DNA from: Helichrysum umbraculigerum
Taxonomy: Eukaryota > Streptophyta > Magnoliopsida > Asterales > Asteraceae
Assembly: GCA_949592205.1 (NCBI GenBank)
Contig: CATIUR010000003.1
Coordinates: 85,660,501 to 85,724,500 of the forward strand
Direction: 5' to 3'
DNA: 64,000 nt
Position 1 is the first letter of the stretch, and each line of letters starts with the position of its first letter. The position numbers were made by a program, and so were the translations under genes. The notes under the pieces are model-generated. The model had not been told where the DNA came from. It saw nothing but the letters and a program-made list of their open reading frames with translations, and searched no databases. Shown here piece by piece: positions 21,040 to 31,707 of this stretch.

Positions 21040-21863
21040 GTGTGCGTTTCCATGATTGATATTCAAAAGAAATCGAGAGCCTTTTGGTGTGAAAAATTGA
21101 CACCAAGTAGAGAGAGAAAAAGAAGAAAGAGAGTAGAGAGAGAGAGAGAGAGAGTGTGTGTGAGAGAAAGTGAGAGTGAGGAAATGAGTGGAATGATGAG
21201 ATGTGTGGAATGTTGGAGAGGTGACCCTCTATTTATTGGCAAAGCTCCAAATCAGCCGTACAAGTCGCGAAGCACCAACGTGCAAGCAAACGAAGCACAA
21301 ACGGGCAGCATATGGGGCAAGGAGGGCCATATACGGCCTTCATAGAGCCGTATACGGTGTGATTTGGGCCGTATACGGTCTATGGTGGGCCGTATACGGT
21401 TGCCAAGGCCGTATACGGTCTCCGTCTGATTTCGTTCGTTGCTTAAAACGCCCGTATCTCCTTTGTTATACGTCCGTTTGACCTGATTCTTTCGCCTGTG
21501 ATCTCGTAATTCTGTTACGCTTCTAATTGTACGAATATCATAGAGATTGGATGTGTGTAGCTCAAGCATAGCCGAAATGACTTTTAACGATATGTAGAAG
21601 TTGTATCTCTTCCGTTCTTTACCCAATTTGCATGATTCTTGATTCTCCCGTCTCGTTTTTGCCTATTACATCATACCATAAGGTTATAATGTGGTTCTCA
21701 TAAGGTAAATGAGGGTATTCGCTCTGTTTTGCTCGTTATTTGGACGTTTTTAGTGATTTTTGTAGCAACGCCTCTATTTGGAGCACTTTAGTGAATTTTA
21801 GTAAATAATGATTGTTTTGGAATGTTTCACTAAAGATGTGCCCAAAAAGTGTGGTATATCGTA
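21040..21863 (-). mobile_element. X: truncated Athila LTR fragment, opposite orientation to B
   Basis: On minus it is homologous to the start of the A LTR (CCACACTTTTTGG near 21850; TATA-like AATAAATA near 21231-21238; CT-rich leader to about 21100). CCGTATACGG palindromes lie upstream of the TATA at about 21326-21420. It is cut on the right by D (its first 30 or so bases are missing) and on the left by the junction with B. The left border is uncertain by about 50 bp. Confidence 0.75.
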
Positions 21864-22599
21864 TGTGACACCCGTCAAATTAGGACTAGTAATTAGTTCC
21901 TAATCATCTGTAATACATATAATTAGTTCTATGTTATGCTAATTAATGTATCGAAATATATATTGTTGAATATATACAATATTGCGATTTGATTAAATCG
22001 TACGCATCTCAAATCGAATGTAATTCGGTTCAATAAATACGGACGTTGGTGAACAATTTTATTAAGTAATTTAACATTATTTAATAATACTATCGTATTT
22101 AAAATATTATTTTGATAATATTTCATATTCATTTCGTATCATACAATTAACAATTTCGCGATTAAAGTATTAAACGCACAACAATCAAAATAAAGTTAAG
22201 TTATATTTTATAACTCAAATATTAAGTATTTGGTGAAATACTTCAACAAAAATACCAAATAATGATTCGTGTTTTAAAATGTATATTTAAGCGTATAAAA
22301 TAATTATTTAACGATTAAACGATCGGGAGAACGAACACCGCACGGAGAACAGAGACGGAGACAGAAAAAGTGGAAGCTTTCACAAAACCCCCACCTTTCC
22401 CTCATCTTTCCCTCATTTCTCACATCTCACTCTCTCCCTTTCCTCTCTTTTCTCTCTAAACTACCACCACACCACCACCACCTTAAACCACCAAAAACCA
22501 CCACCAAACAACCTTAAATCTCGAAGCTCATTAGGATAAAAAGAATCACCTCGACTCGATCTACATTTTCATCTTTCCGGATTCCTCTCGTGTTGACCC

Positions 22600-24051
22600 G
22601 TAAGTTTCTGACAATTCTCGAAAACTCTCAAATCTTTGTTATTCTACTTGTTTGCGGTTTGTATAAGCTTAAAATGTCCAAATATGGGTTGGGTAAAGGA
22701 ATCGGATCAAACGGAAACCGGAAAACTCGTTTTTGAACTCGAAAATTTCGATCAGTTGTAAGTGTCGCACGGCAAGATCCAGTGGTGCATCACTTCCTTA
22801 AGTGACGCATTAAGTGTCGCAAAAAGCCCTAATCTTGCGTCACTTGCCTAAGTGCCGCAAAAAGCCTTTTTTCCCGTCACTGCCTAAGTGACGCAAATTC
22901 AATACCCGACACTCCTAACCGGCACTTCTAGCGGCACTTGTTTAAGTGTCGCATATAATTGAAATCTGATTTCACACGACACTAGCCCTAATGACGCAAG
23001 ACCTTGATACCGTCACTGACACCCGACACTTCCTTAAGTGTCGCCCTCTGTGCGTCACTTCTACAAGTGACACCACTAAGTCAGAACTTACCATTTTATG
23101 CGACACTTCCTGAGTGTCGCCTAAACCCTAAGTGTCGCTATAAGTGATGCTAAAAACAGAAAGTTTGCAACTCTTTTTCACACCAAGTGTCGAACTTATA
23201 TAACCTCAAACACTTATATGATACGACTTTTAAAACACTTTGGGACGTACTTTCAAGTATAATATTTCAAAATCATTATAAAAATGCCGAGATTATTATT
23301 ACAAATAATCACCAACGGGCTGTACACGTTTTACAAATATTCAAACAATCAACCAAATCGTAGTCATTTGGACAAGTTAATCAACCAAATCCTAGTAATT
23401 TGGACATTCTAGTTGGACGAACAACTACAAAGGTGATCTTATTAGATACCTACTCATGTTAATAACCATCGCGTGTCGTGGACACCCTCAGGTTACAAGT
23501 CTTCGGACATCACCACTCGGCTAATCAACTCAAGTTTATTAAGTTAAACTCTCAAGACTCAGGTGAGTCTCATGGCCCCTATTTTACTGTTTTACTCAGG
23601 GGTGTGATATCAATGCTCGTTTTATTTACACTTGAATGCAAGTACAAATCAAAATCAAATACTGCGTGAGTTGTTTTCACAAATCAATTTAAAGTCCTCC
23701 ACAACATAGTTTGGTAATACGTAGTAGCGTGAATGTTAGTGTATGGTACCATATAGGATTGACAATCCTCGTCCGGGTTAGCAAGCACTAACTGGTTAAA
23801 CGGACGCATTAGCATTTGTGTAGACGAGTGTGGATTAGGCACTCGTAGGAGGCACCTCGATCGGAATTCCTTCATTGGACCCGACCCCCAAGTTAAGCTC
23901 AGACTATGTGCTTATGACTGTATAGTTACTCTTTTTTTTGCTTTGTTGCAACTTAAATTCAATAAAATTTTGCGGTTCATTCAATATGTTTTGACATACA
24001 AACCTGTGAGCTCACCAGCATTTCGCAGACTCATTTTAGCTTTTATCACAG
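22600..24051 (+). promoter_or_regulatory. Putative leader introns and mini-exon in D LTR
   Basis: Donor GTAAGTTT at 22600, block 23492-23562 bounded by CCCTCAG and GTGAGTCT, acceptor TATCACAG ending at 24051 followed by GTACTCAGCA. The third exon start resembles S (GTACTCATCA). LTR2 has the same arrangement about 34.78 kb further on. Splicing is inferred. Confidence 0.5.
22760..23160 (+). repeat. Hairpin array of D LTR (GTCACTT/AAGTGAC and GACACTT/AAGTGTC)
   Basis: Around ten hairpins with 7-10 bp arms and 4-nt loops such as CCTT, CTAC and CCTG occur. Arms alternate between GCGTCACTT/AAGTGACGC and GCGACACTT-like/AAGTGTCGC, matched within a hairpin in most cases. Repeated in LTR2 at about 57548-57945. 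Confidence 0.88.
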
Positions 24052-24348
24052 GTACTCAGCAGTAGGTTGGACTGCCCGATCAGGATACTTTAGCTCGTGT
24101 CAGCATACAAACATTCAGAGATTTAGCTGGATTATTATATTTTGTATAAATTAATTATGTATGTAAATCTCTCGATTTCAAACCGAGCTAATGTACTTAA
24201 TATTTTGATGTAAACATGTGTTTAATCAATACAAGTTTAAAACGACGCATGTAGTGGTCGTTCATTATATCTTTGTGCTGTGATTACCATATTAGTCGCG
24301 CCCCGACCCGAACCGCTTCCGCATCTTAAATTTGGGGGTACGACAGAT

Positions 24349-24361
24349 TGGTATCAGAGCC
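24349..24361 (+). other. Primer binding site of D1, initiator tRNA-Met type
   Basis: TGGTATCAGAGCC three bases after the LTR. Identical site at 59134-59146 for D2. Confidence 0.93.
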
Positions 24362-24723
24362 TAAGGTTATAATGAACTAGGTTGCATTTAGTAGGCTTAG
24401 ACTATGACCGTTAGGTAGTATTTCCTTATTAGGCATGACTGGTTCAGGAACTACAACATACGACTTTAATTTAACATAGCCTGATCAACTATGTACAATT
24501 AAGGAAAGATGATGTAAGGTCTGTAATGGTTATGTTGAATGGGAATACACTAGTTGACTCCAACCTCGAGAGAACATGGACTAAAACATGTCTGTGCTAG
24601 ACACCCAATAGGCTATTATGTGATACTAAGTATACATAGATAGGCCTAACTACAATCTTAGGCTATATTATATATGTATTATATAAATATAGGCCTCACT
24701 CTCTCTAACGCTTTGTCTCAGAA

Positions 24724-25385
24724 ATGGCAAGCACACCACCCAATTCGTCACGCTCGCATCCTTATGGATCACGAAACTCAAGGGTAGCTAGGAGGGACAC
24801 TGGGTCGCCTCGAGCTAGCCCATACCCCACTCAAAACCAACTCAATAACCAGTCCCAGAGGCAAGCAACAACCAGCCAATGGAGATGGTTATCAAATCGA
24901 CTCAATACCTGGAGGGACGAGGAAGGAATCCAACTCCCCGCCTCAGACAGAGAATTTTCCAACATGGAAATCTCTCCTTATACTCAAGAACCTACTCACT
25001 TCACTGTACCTGTTTTAGCTGCCAGGCTACACCGTCATGAGCAACGGCTCCACGATATGGATATCGAATTGCAGGAAACTAACGAAAACTGGAGACTCAC
25101 ATTGCTCGAGCGTATCAATCAAGTCTCCGAAGACCATGAAAATACCGTCAACAACATGGACACCCTCTGCAACCAAATGGGTGAAACCATCGAAACCATG
25201 GAGGTTGTCCACAACCAAGTGATTGGTAATCGAAACGAAATTTCCATCCTACAATCAAGGCTAAATCAGTGCGAGACACGTCTAAGGGGGAAACCGAGGA
25301 CACCCTCCGAAAGGTTAGCAGACTTGTAGAATCTGTGGACCACCTCACCGCACTACTACCACAACTCAATCTACGTCAGAATTAG
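24724..25385 (+). pseudogene. D1 leader ORF: coiled-coil protein upstream of gag
   Basis: This is an ORF of about 219 codons between the primer site and gag, not a usual part of Tekay elements. The N-terminal 60 residues are polar and rich in Ser, Arg, Gln and Asn (TPPNSSRSHPYGSRNSR). From about residue 85 on there is a long heptad-like helix (HRHEQRLHDMDIELQETNEN and onward), so a coiled coil is likely. In D1 a two-base insertion near 25288 (GGGGG versus GGG in D2) shifts the frame, which stops at 25329; the family frame would end at 25385. D2 has the same ORF with a single stop. Function unknown; similar position to the extra first ORF of Ogre/Tat elements, without recognisable similarity. 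Confidence 0.75.
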
Positions 25386-25683
25386 CTTAGGCTGAATTTG
25401 TATTCTATTATGCTTTTGTAGGACCTATGTAATTCGACCGGATGTAACAATTCCCGGTACTTTTGTAAAAACATCTACGGCTGTAACTTTTGGAACTCGT
25501 AACTCGAAATTATCTATCATCTTTTGGATTCGTAATATCAATTGACAATTTCCCTCGATTATTCTACATTATTGATTTTTACATTGTGATGTTATATATT
25601 ACCGCTTTTATATATGTACATCTGTCGTGATTGTCATTCCGGTACAATTTCTCATGTACCCTTTGTTTCTTTCTTGAAGAATC
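25386..25683 (+). other. Spacer between leader ORF and gag of D1
   Basis: AT-rich, no coding signal. CTTGAAGAATC precedes the gag ATG at 25684. D2 has the same spacer at 60169-60466. Confidence 0.6.
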
Positions 25684-27150
25684 ATGCCGCCCAAGAAGAA
25701 AAGTTACAATGATGCTGAACTTAGTGCTATCATCTCCCGAGCTGTAGCCGATGCCTTGGATGCTCGGAGCTCACAACGAACCAGTGACCAAACTGTTGAT
25801 ACCACCCCTGTTATCAATTCTTGTTCGTACAAGGACTTTCTCAGCTGCAAACCACTAAACTTCAAAGGCACGGAAGGTGCCATTAGCCTAATCAAGTTGA
25901 TCAAAAGGATCGAATCAGTCTTCAGCTTGTGCAACTGCACGGAAGATAGTAAAGTCAAATTCGCTACCTACACCTTTCAAGATATTGCACTCACCTGGTG
26001 GAATACTCATGCCAGTTCAGTGGGCATTGATGTAGCCAACCAACTCCCATGGGCGGATTTAAAGAAAATGATGAGGGACGAATATTGTCCCAACGAAGAA
26101 CTCCACAGGTTGGAGGAAGAGTTCTGGCACCTGACTGTTCAGGGCAATGATATCCCTGGTTATACCACCAAATTCCAGCAGCTCGCCCTTCTATGTCCGG
26201 GTTTGGTAGACACGGACGAAAAGCGAATCAAGAAGTACATCCGCGGTCTCCCGGAAAATATCCAGGGGAACGTCGCCTCATCTAAGCCAACAACCATCCA
26301 AAGTGCTATCCGGCTTGAACATGAACTCATGGCAATGATTGTCAGCCATGAAGCATCCTCCTCACCTTCCAATAACAAACGCAAATCTTCTGAACACCCC
26401 AGTCAACCAGACAAGAAACCCAACACCATCCAGGCATACACCTCCAACTCCGAACCCAAACGCGGGTACACTGGAAACAAACCCTATTGTTCCAAGTGCA
26501 ACCACCACCACGATGGTCCATGTAATACCCCTTGCAACAACTGTAGGAGGTACGGACACGCGACCAAAGATTGCCGAGCTCTCAAATCCAACAACAATAC
26601 CTCCAACAACAACAACGCCAGGCCATCCAGAGCCTGCTTCGAATGTGGAAACACCGGGCACTTCAGGAACGAGTGCCCAAAGCTGAAGAACAAGGGCAAC
26701 AACAACAACGCAAGAGGTAGAGCATTTGTACTCAACTCTGGGGACGCCCGCCAAGACCCGAATGTGGTCTCGGGTATGTTCCTCCTCAATAACTTATCTG
26801 CTTCTGTTCTATTTGATACTGGTGCCGACAGAAGCTTTATTTCTTATGAATTTTACTCACTGCTTGACATCTCCCCCACTGCTCTAGATGTTAAGTACAC
26901 TGTGGAACTAGCAAACGGTAAGCTCATAGAAACCAATAGTGTGATACCTAATTGCACTTTAAACCTAGCCAACGAATCTTTCTCAATCGATCTTATGCCT
27001 GTTGAAATTGGAAGTTTTGACGTCATCATTGATATGGACTGGTTGTCCAAACACCGCGTTGAAATCATTTGTTATTACAAAGTCGTTCGCATTCCTCTCG
27101 TCGCTAGTAGAACTTTGGTCATACAGGGGAGACCGGTGGGACGAGACTAA
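25684..27150 (+). pseudogene. gag: gag-protease of D1
   Basis: A 488-codon frame from MPPKKKSYND. Residues about 55-240 are the retro-gag capsid block (ALTWWNTHASS, MRDEYCPNEELHRLEEEFWH). Cysteine-rich segments follow, ending in a canonical CCHC knuckle CFECGNTGHFRNEC (about residues 319-332). The aspartic protease motif LFDTGADRSFIS is at about residue 377. The frame is open to 27150 but ends prematurely. The downstream pol lies in the frame one base earlier, consistent with a one-base deletion in the G-run at 27126-27129 that D2 shares. Some residues differ from D2 at conserved places (Y for D after FIS). The capsid and zinc-knuckle parts look translatable; pol would not follow. Confidence 0.93.
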
Positions 27151-29033
27151 ACATCATCTCTTGTTTGAAAACTCGAAAATTTCTGAGAAAAGGTTATCCG
27201 GCAATCCTCGCGCACATCTTGGAGAAAAAGTCGGAGGAGAAGCGACTTGAGGATGTGCCGATCGTTCAAGACTTTCCGGAAGAACTGCCTGGTCTACCAC
27301 CACCTAGACAGGTTGAGTTCTCAATCGATCTAGTGCCAGGTGCTGCACCTGTGGCCAGAGCACCGTACCGCTTAGCCCCATCTGAGCTTCAGGAGTTGTC
27401 CACCCAATTACAGGAACTCCTGGAAAGAGAATTCATTAGACCGAGTTCTTCACCTTGGGGAGCTCAGGTCTTATTCGTGAAAAAGAAAGACGACTCTTTC
27501 AGAATGTGTATCGACTACCAAGAGTTGAACAAGTTAACCGTCAAGAACCGATATCCACTTCCTCGTATTGATGACCTGTTTGACCAACTTCAAGGGTCGA
27601 GTTTTTATTCAAAGATCGATCTTCGGTCAGGTTATCACCAACTACGTGTTTGCGACACCGATATCCCAAAAACTGCTTTCAGAACCCGTTATGGGCATTA
27701 CGAATTTCAAGCGATGCCATTCGGTCTAACTAACGCACCGGCTGTATTCATAGACCTTATGAATCGGGTGTGCAAACCTTATCTCGACAAGTTCGTCATT
27801 GTCTTCATCGACGACATTCTCATTTACTCGCGCAACGAACAAGAACACACGCAACATCTCAAAACTATCCTAGAACTACTTAGACACGAGGAGCTGTACG
27901 CTAAATTTTCTAAGTGTGAGTTCTGGATGCAAACCGTTCAATTCCTTAGACATGTTATCGATAGTCAAGGAATTCATGTTGATCCATCAAAAATCGAAGC
28001 TATCAAGTGCTGGCAAGCACCAACAACCCCAACTGAAGTACGGCAATTCCTAGGACTTGTTGGGTACTATCGGTGATTCATTGAAAACTTCTCGAAAATA
28101 GCTCAACCACTCACGACGCTGACTCAGAAAGACAAAAAGTTCGATTGGACTGATAAGCAAGAGTCAGCATTTCAACTTCTGAAACAAAAGCTTTGCAGTG
28201 CTCCTATTCTATCATTACCCGAAGGCACCGATGACTTCGTGGTATACTGCGATGCTTCTCATCAAGGTCTCGGTTGCGTCCTGATGCAACGAGACAAGGT
28301 CATCACTTACGCCTAACGACAACTCAAATCCAAGAAAAGAACTACACCACTCATGACCTTGAACTTGGAGCTGTCGTGTTCGCTCTCAAAATCTGGAGAC
28401 ATTACCTCTATGGCACTAAGTGCACAATCTTTACCGACCACAAAAGCCTCCAACACATATTCGAACAAAAGGATCTCAACATGAGGCAACGTCGATGGGT
28501 CGAGTTGCTTACCGATTACGATTGCGAAATCAAGTACCATCCAGGGAAGGCAAATGTTGTTGCCGATGCCCTCAGTCGAAAAGAACGATCGAAACCACTT
28601 CGAGTCCGAGCCCTCAGTATGACCATTCAAAACGATCTAAACATTCAGATTCTCACTACTCAACTCGAAGCTTTTAAACCTGATAACATAAAAAACAAAG
28701 CCTTGCAGGGCATTGATAAACAATTCGAAATCAAACCTAACGGAGTTAGGTGTTTTTCTAATCGAATCTGGTTGCCTAGTTTTGGGAACCTGCGAGACTT
28801 GGTGATGGATGAAGCTCACAAGTCCAAATATTCTATTCATCCGGGATCCGATAAAATGTATCATGGCATCAAGGGATTTTATTGGTGGCCAAACATGAAA
28901 GCCGAAATCGACACATTCGTCAGCAAGTGCCTTACTTGCTCGAAAGTCAAAGCCGAATGTCAAAAACCTACTGGTTTGCTTCAACAACCCGAGATTCCTC
29001 AATGGAAATGGGAAAAAAATCGCCATGGATTTC
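27151..29033 (+). pseudogene. pol: Reverse transcriptase, RNase H and N-terminal integrase of D1
   Basis: The RT frame 27165-28076 includes VEFSIDLVPGAAPVARAPYR, FRMCIDYQELNKLTVKNRYP, the active site FIDDILIYS (about residue 213) and FLGLVGYYR, then TGA at 28074-28076. RNase H follows (YCDASHQGLGCVLMQ), stops at TAA 28314-28316, and shifts frame near 28328 where one A is missing compared with D2. The frame 28274-29033 continues with TDHKSLQHIFEQKDL, ADALSRKE and the integrase zinc-binding HPGSDKMYH and CLTCSKVKAEC. It is then cut by Athila C after HGF. The TGA and TAA are shared with D2; the frameshift is private. The region matches Tekay pol throughout. Confidence 0.93.
29029..29033. repeat. 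Target site duplication ATTTC for element C
   Basis: ATTTC precedes the LTR start at 29034 and follows LTR ends at 31167-31171 and 41317-41321. D2 reads straight through (TGGATTTCATAACC at about 63808), confirming the empty site. Confidence 0.95.
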
Positions 29034-31166
29034 TGATATCGCTTAAAAAGTCACGTTTTTACTACCGATATCTCTCTCATTCTGGAACGATTCTTGGAAT
29101 ATTAATTCAAAAACATTACAAATCAATAACATTATGCCAAGATGGTTAAAACAAGGTTGCACGAGAAAAATCAAGCAAAACGGATTTAAAACGAAGATTC
29201 CACACACGTTTGAAGATTCATGGCATAAAAACGAGATTTCAAGACTAAAGAACACTCCACCAACATCCACTATTTTCTAGATGTTCGTTTTCAAAATTCG
29301 AATCCAACAGAAGAAGAATCAACCAAAACGGGTAAAGAATGAAGATTTCGCGCCCGCCGGAAGATGCAAATGATCCGAACGCAATATCTGGAGCTAGGGA
29401 CCTCATCTCAGGGCCTATCCTATGTCAAAATCTTCTTTTTTGAATTACGAATCCAACAAAAAAAGAATCAACTCAAACGGGCGTATAACGAAGAAAACAC
29501 GCACGAATCAGCAAACGAAGCAAAAGACCGCGTAACGGGGCGGGGGTGGGCCCACCGCCACCGGCCACCAGCCCACCGCCGCCGGCCACACCTTGGGCAG
29601 CGCCGGCCTCCCCTGTCCCGCCTCGGTTTCCGTTTTTGGTAACTTTTGGTACCTGGTGCGCCTACTTTTCGTGTTGTACACACCATTTTTGGAAAGCTTT
29701 CTAACATGCACCTCATGGTGCTAATGTGAGCCAAAGCTCACCTATAAATAGGTTGCCTATGTTCATTTGTAAAACACACCAATATATGCACACTTATTTC
29801 CTAAACGACTATCATAGCAGACAATTGAGTTATTTAGCTAATCATGGCAATTCTAGCATACATATTTAAATTTATTAAAGAAAGAACGAACATAGTTAAA
29901 GCGGTCAGATAAGATGTAGGAATTGAATCTTTATCGTTTATCTGCCCAACTCATGTTGTGACTGAAACCTTATCCAAAAATGAACGTAGCTAACTCATAG
30001 GGTATAGGTCACTTAGTTATACTATGTTTGATTGAATCATTGAGCTCGGCATGGCCGTTGTTCTCTAGACCAAATTAGGATCCAAGAGACACGGAATATG
30101 GGAATAGAGGTAGATTGAGATTTAATTCAGACAGACGGTATTTTTGAGACAACTTTCGGAATATCCTTGATTTAATTAATACATTTGTATGCTTAGGTTA
30201 ACTATTGTCTTGATTGTCTTATTGCATGTTCTTGTTTGATTGTTGCCTTAGGATTATCATACTAGTAAAATACACCTAGACTTAATTATTGTGAAATAAC
30301 ATGACGGCCCCTATTCAATTGTTCTTCAATATAGTACTGGAAATGCTTATGGCAAAGTACAAACGTATGGAAGTCAAGAACGACCGAAGGTAGTTGTGTT
30401 ATGGATCAATTAACAAACGTATTGCTTAAGTTTCTATTTGTAATATAAACCACCCCTGTCTTGTTGCATACTTGAGTAATGTTGATAATTCATACGAATA
30501 AGTGATGACATCTTATCTGACCGCTTAGACCAGTTCTTCCAACTTATTCCGACGAGGGTAAAACCCGTTTACAAGATTGTTTATTCAGCAAACTGTGCCA
30601 TGATTCGGACGTCTATGATGACCGAGATTGGGGAATAGGATTCGAGATTAACTGTCAGATAATATGGACATGCATTTGAGAGAACTTTCGGTGTATGTTT
30701 TAATATATTCTGCAACCCACGTGACATTCTATTTGCCTGATTGTGGACACCTCCGCGTTAGCCCGATAGTAGGATTGTAGCAATAACTCACATTAACTTA
30801 TGACTTATCCTCATTAGAACTCTTCACGCTTTAATATCACCTGAACCACTTCATAGTAGACAATCGCTTTAACTGCTGAACGCCCGAAGTAACCTCCATT
30901 TCTGATTTAATTTAGTTTAATCTTAGAATAGAAAACTCAAAACCCAAACCAACTCTCTTTCGCCCTAGCTAAATTCATAAAAGTCTCTAAATTCTCCTAG
31001 TTTCAATTCGTCGCGCTTTGAAGAACGATCCTAGGTCATACTTATCCTTGCTAGCCCTTAGATTAGCAATAGTAGTAACCCTAGGCCCCAGCCTTATAAA
31101 TTTAAAACCCACTGCTGGTGCCCGGATAGTCATCGTTAACGACACCGACCTGTTCGGGCGCCAACA
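29034..31166 (+). repeat. Left LTR of C (recombinant solo-type LTR)
   Basis: 2133 bp, starting TGATATCGC and ending GCGCCAACA. TATAAATA is at 29743-29750. Compared with the right LTR it has scattered differences up to 30885 and is identical by eye from 30886 on. It lacks about 240 bp around 29797 and carries there an inverted 103-bp segment (29797-29899). Open frames in it, such as 31018-31350, are shared with the right LTR and are not genes. Confidence 0.93.
29797..29915 (+). repeat. Inverted segment within the left LTR of C
   Basis: 29797-29899 is the reverse complement of 39899-40001 in the right LTR. Directly after it, about 29898-29915 is the reverse complement of about 30508-30525, downstream in the same LTR (and of the matching place in the right LTR). 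The flanks are otherwise collinear, with sequence missing on both sides. Confidence 0.9.
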
Positions 31167-31516
31167 ATTTCATAACCAAACTACCAAAGTCATCGAGCGG
31201 TTGCGATACCATTTGGGTGATCGTCGATCGTCTCACAAAATCTGCTCATTTCCTTGCGATCAAGGAAACCGACAAAATAGAACGCCTCACTCGAATCTAT
31301 CTGAAAGAAATCGAAACCCGACACGGAGTTCCCATCTCAATTATCTCTGATAGAGATAGTCGTTTCACATCTCACTTTTGGCAATCACTTCAGAAATCGT
31401 TGGGTACTCGTCTGGATATGAGTACTGCATACAACCCTCAAACCGACGGCCAAAGTGAACGAACAATTCAAACACTGGAAGACATGCTACGAGCTTGCGT
31501 GGTTGACTTCGCTGTA
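31167..31516 (+). pseudogene. Duplicated piece of D1 integrase core
   Basis: This piece is identical by eye to 41317-41666. It encodes the integrase catalytic core of D1: VDRLTKSAHF, IISDRDSRF and DGQSERTIQ, ending ACVVDFAV. It follows a solo-type LTR, complete with ATTTC, and stops abruptly at AAC (31517-31519) where it joins the tail of another LTR. It is a by-product of recombination, not a gene. Confidence 0.92.
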
Positions 31517-31545
31517 AACGACACCGACCTGTTCGGGCGCCAACA
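31517..31545 (+). repeat. Orphan 29-nt LTR tail of C
   Basis: It matches the last 29 nt of both C LTRs (AACGACACCGACC to GCCAACA), directly before the primer site. The first three bases AAC are common to the D1 piece and the LTR tail and mark the junction. Confidence 0.92.
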
Positions 31546-31551
31546 AGTTTT

Positions 31552-31570
31552 TGGCGCCGCTGCCGGGGAG
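31552..31570 (+). other. Primer binding site of C, tRNA-Asp type
   Basis: TGGCGCCGCTGCCGGGGAG, six bases after the LTR tail; same type as in A. Confidence 0.92.
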
Positions 31571-31707
31571 CGTCGGCGACCGATTTTAGGAAGTTTAGTA
31601 TCTTTAGTGTTTAGCGATCCTTTTGAAAGATTAACATCGATCAAAAGTTACCTTTTTGCCCTTAGGATTAGTTTAGGATTAGTTTAGTTAACCGCTTTTA
31701 ACCAATT

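Larger units (their letters stand above)
21864..24345 (+). repeat. First LTR of D
   Basis: This 2482-bp LTR starts TGTGACACCC and ends GGTACGACA. It matches 56646-59130 with small scattered differences. A pyrimidine-rich leader is at about 22380-22470, donor GTAAGTTT at 22600, a hairpin array at 22760-23160, a 71-nt mini-exon-like block at 23492-23562 followed by GTGAGTCT, and an acceptor ending at 24051. No gene is seen. Confidence 0.95.

Noticed and set aside
22380..22520. CT-rich and ACC-rich stretch in D LTR as coding (also 57154-57381).
   Set aside because: Low-complexity leader sequence repeated in both LTRs; no conserved frame.
26362..26754. 130-codon antisense frame over the D1 zinc-knuckle region (and the D2 counterpart 61145-61444).
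   Set aside because: Shadow of the repetitive Asn/Pro/Thr-rich gag coding strand; valine/glycine-rich product with no features.
31018..31350. 110-codon ORF repeated exactly at 41168-41500.
   Set aside because: It spans LTR end, target duplication and D1 integrase in the wrong frame; its repetition reflects the duplication, not a gene.
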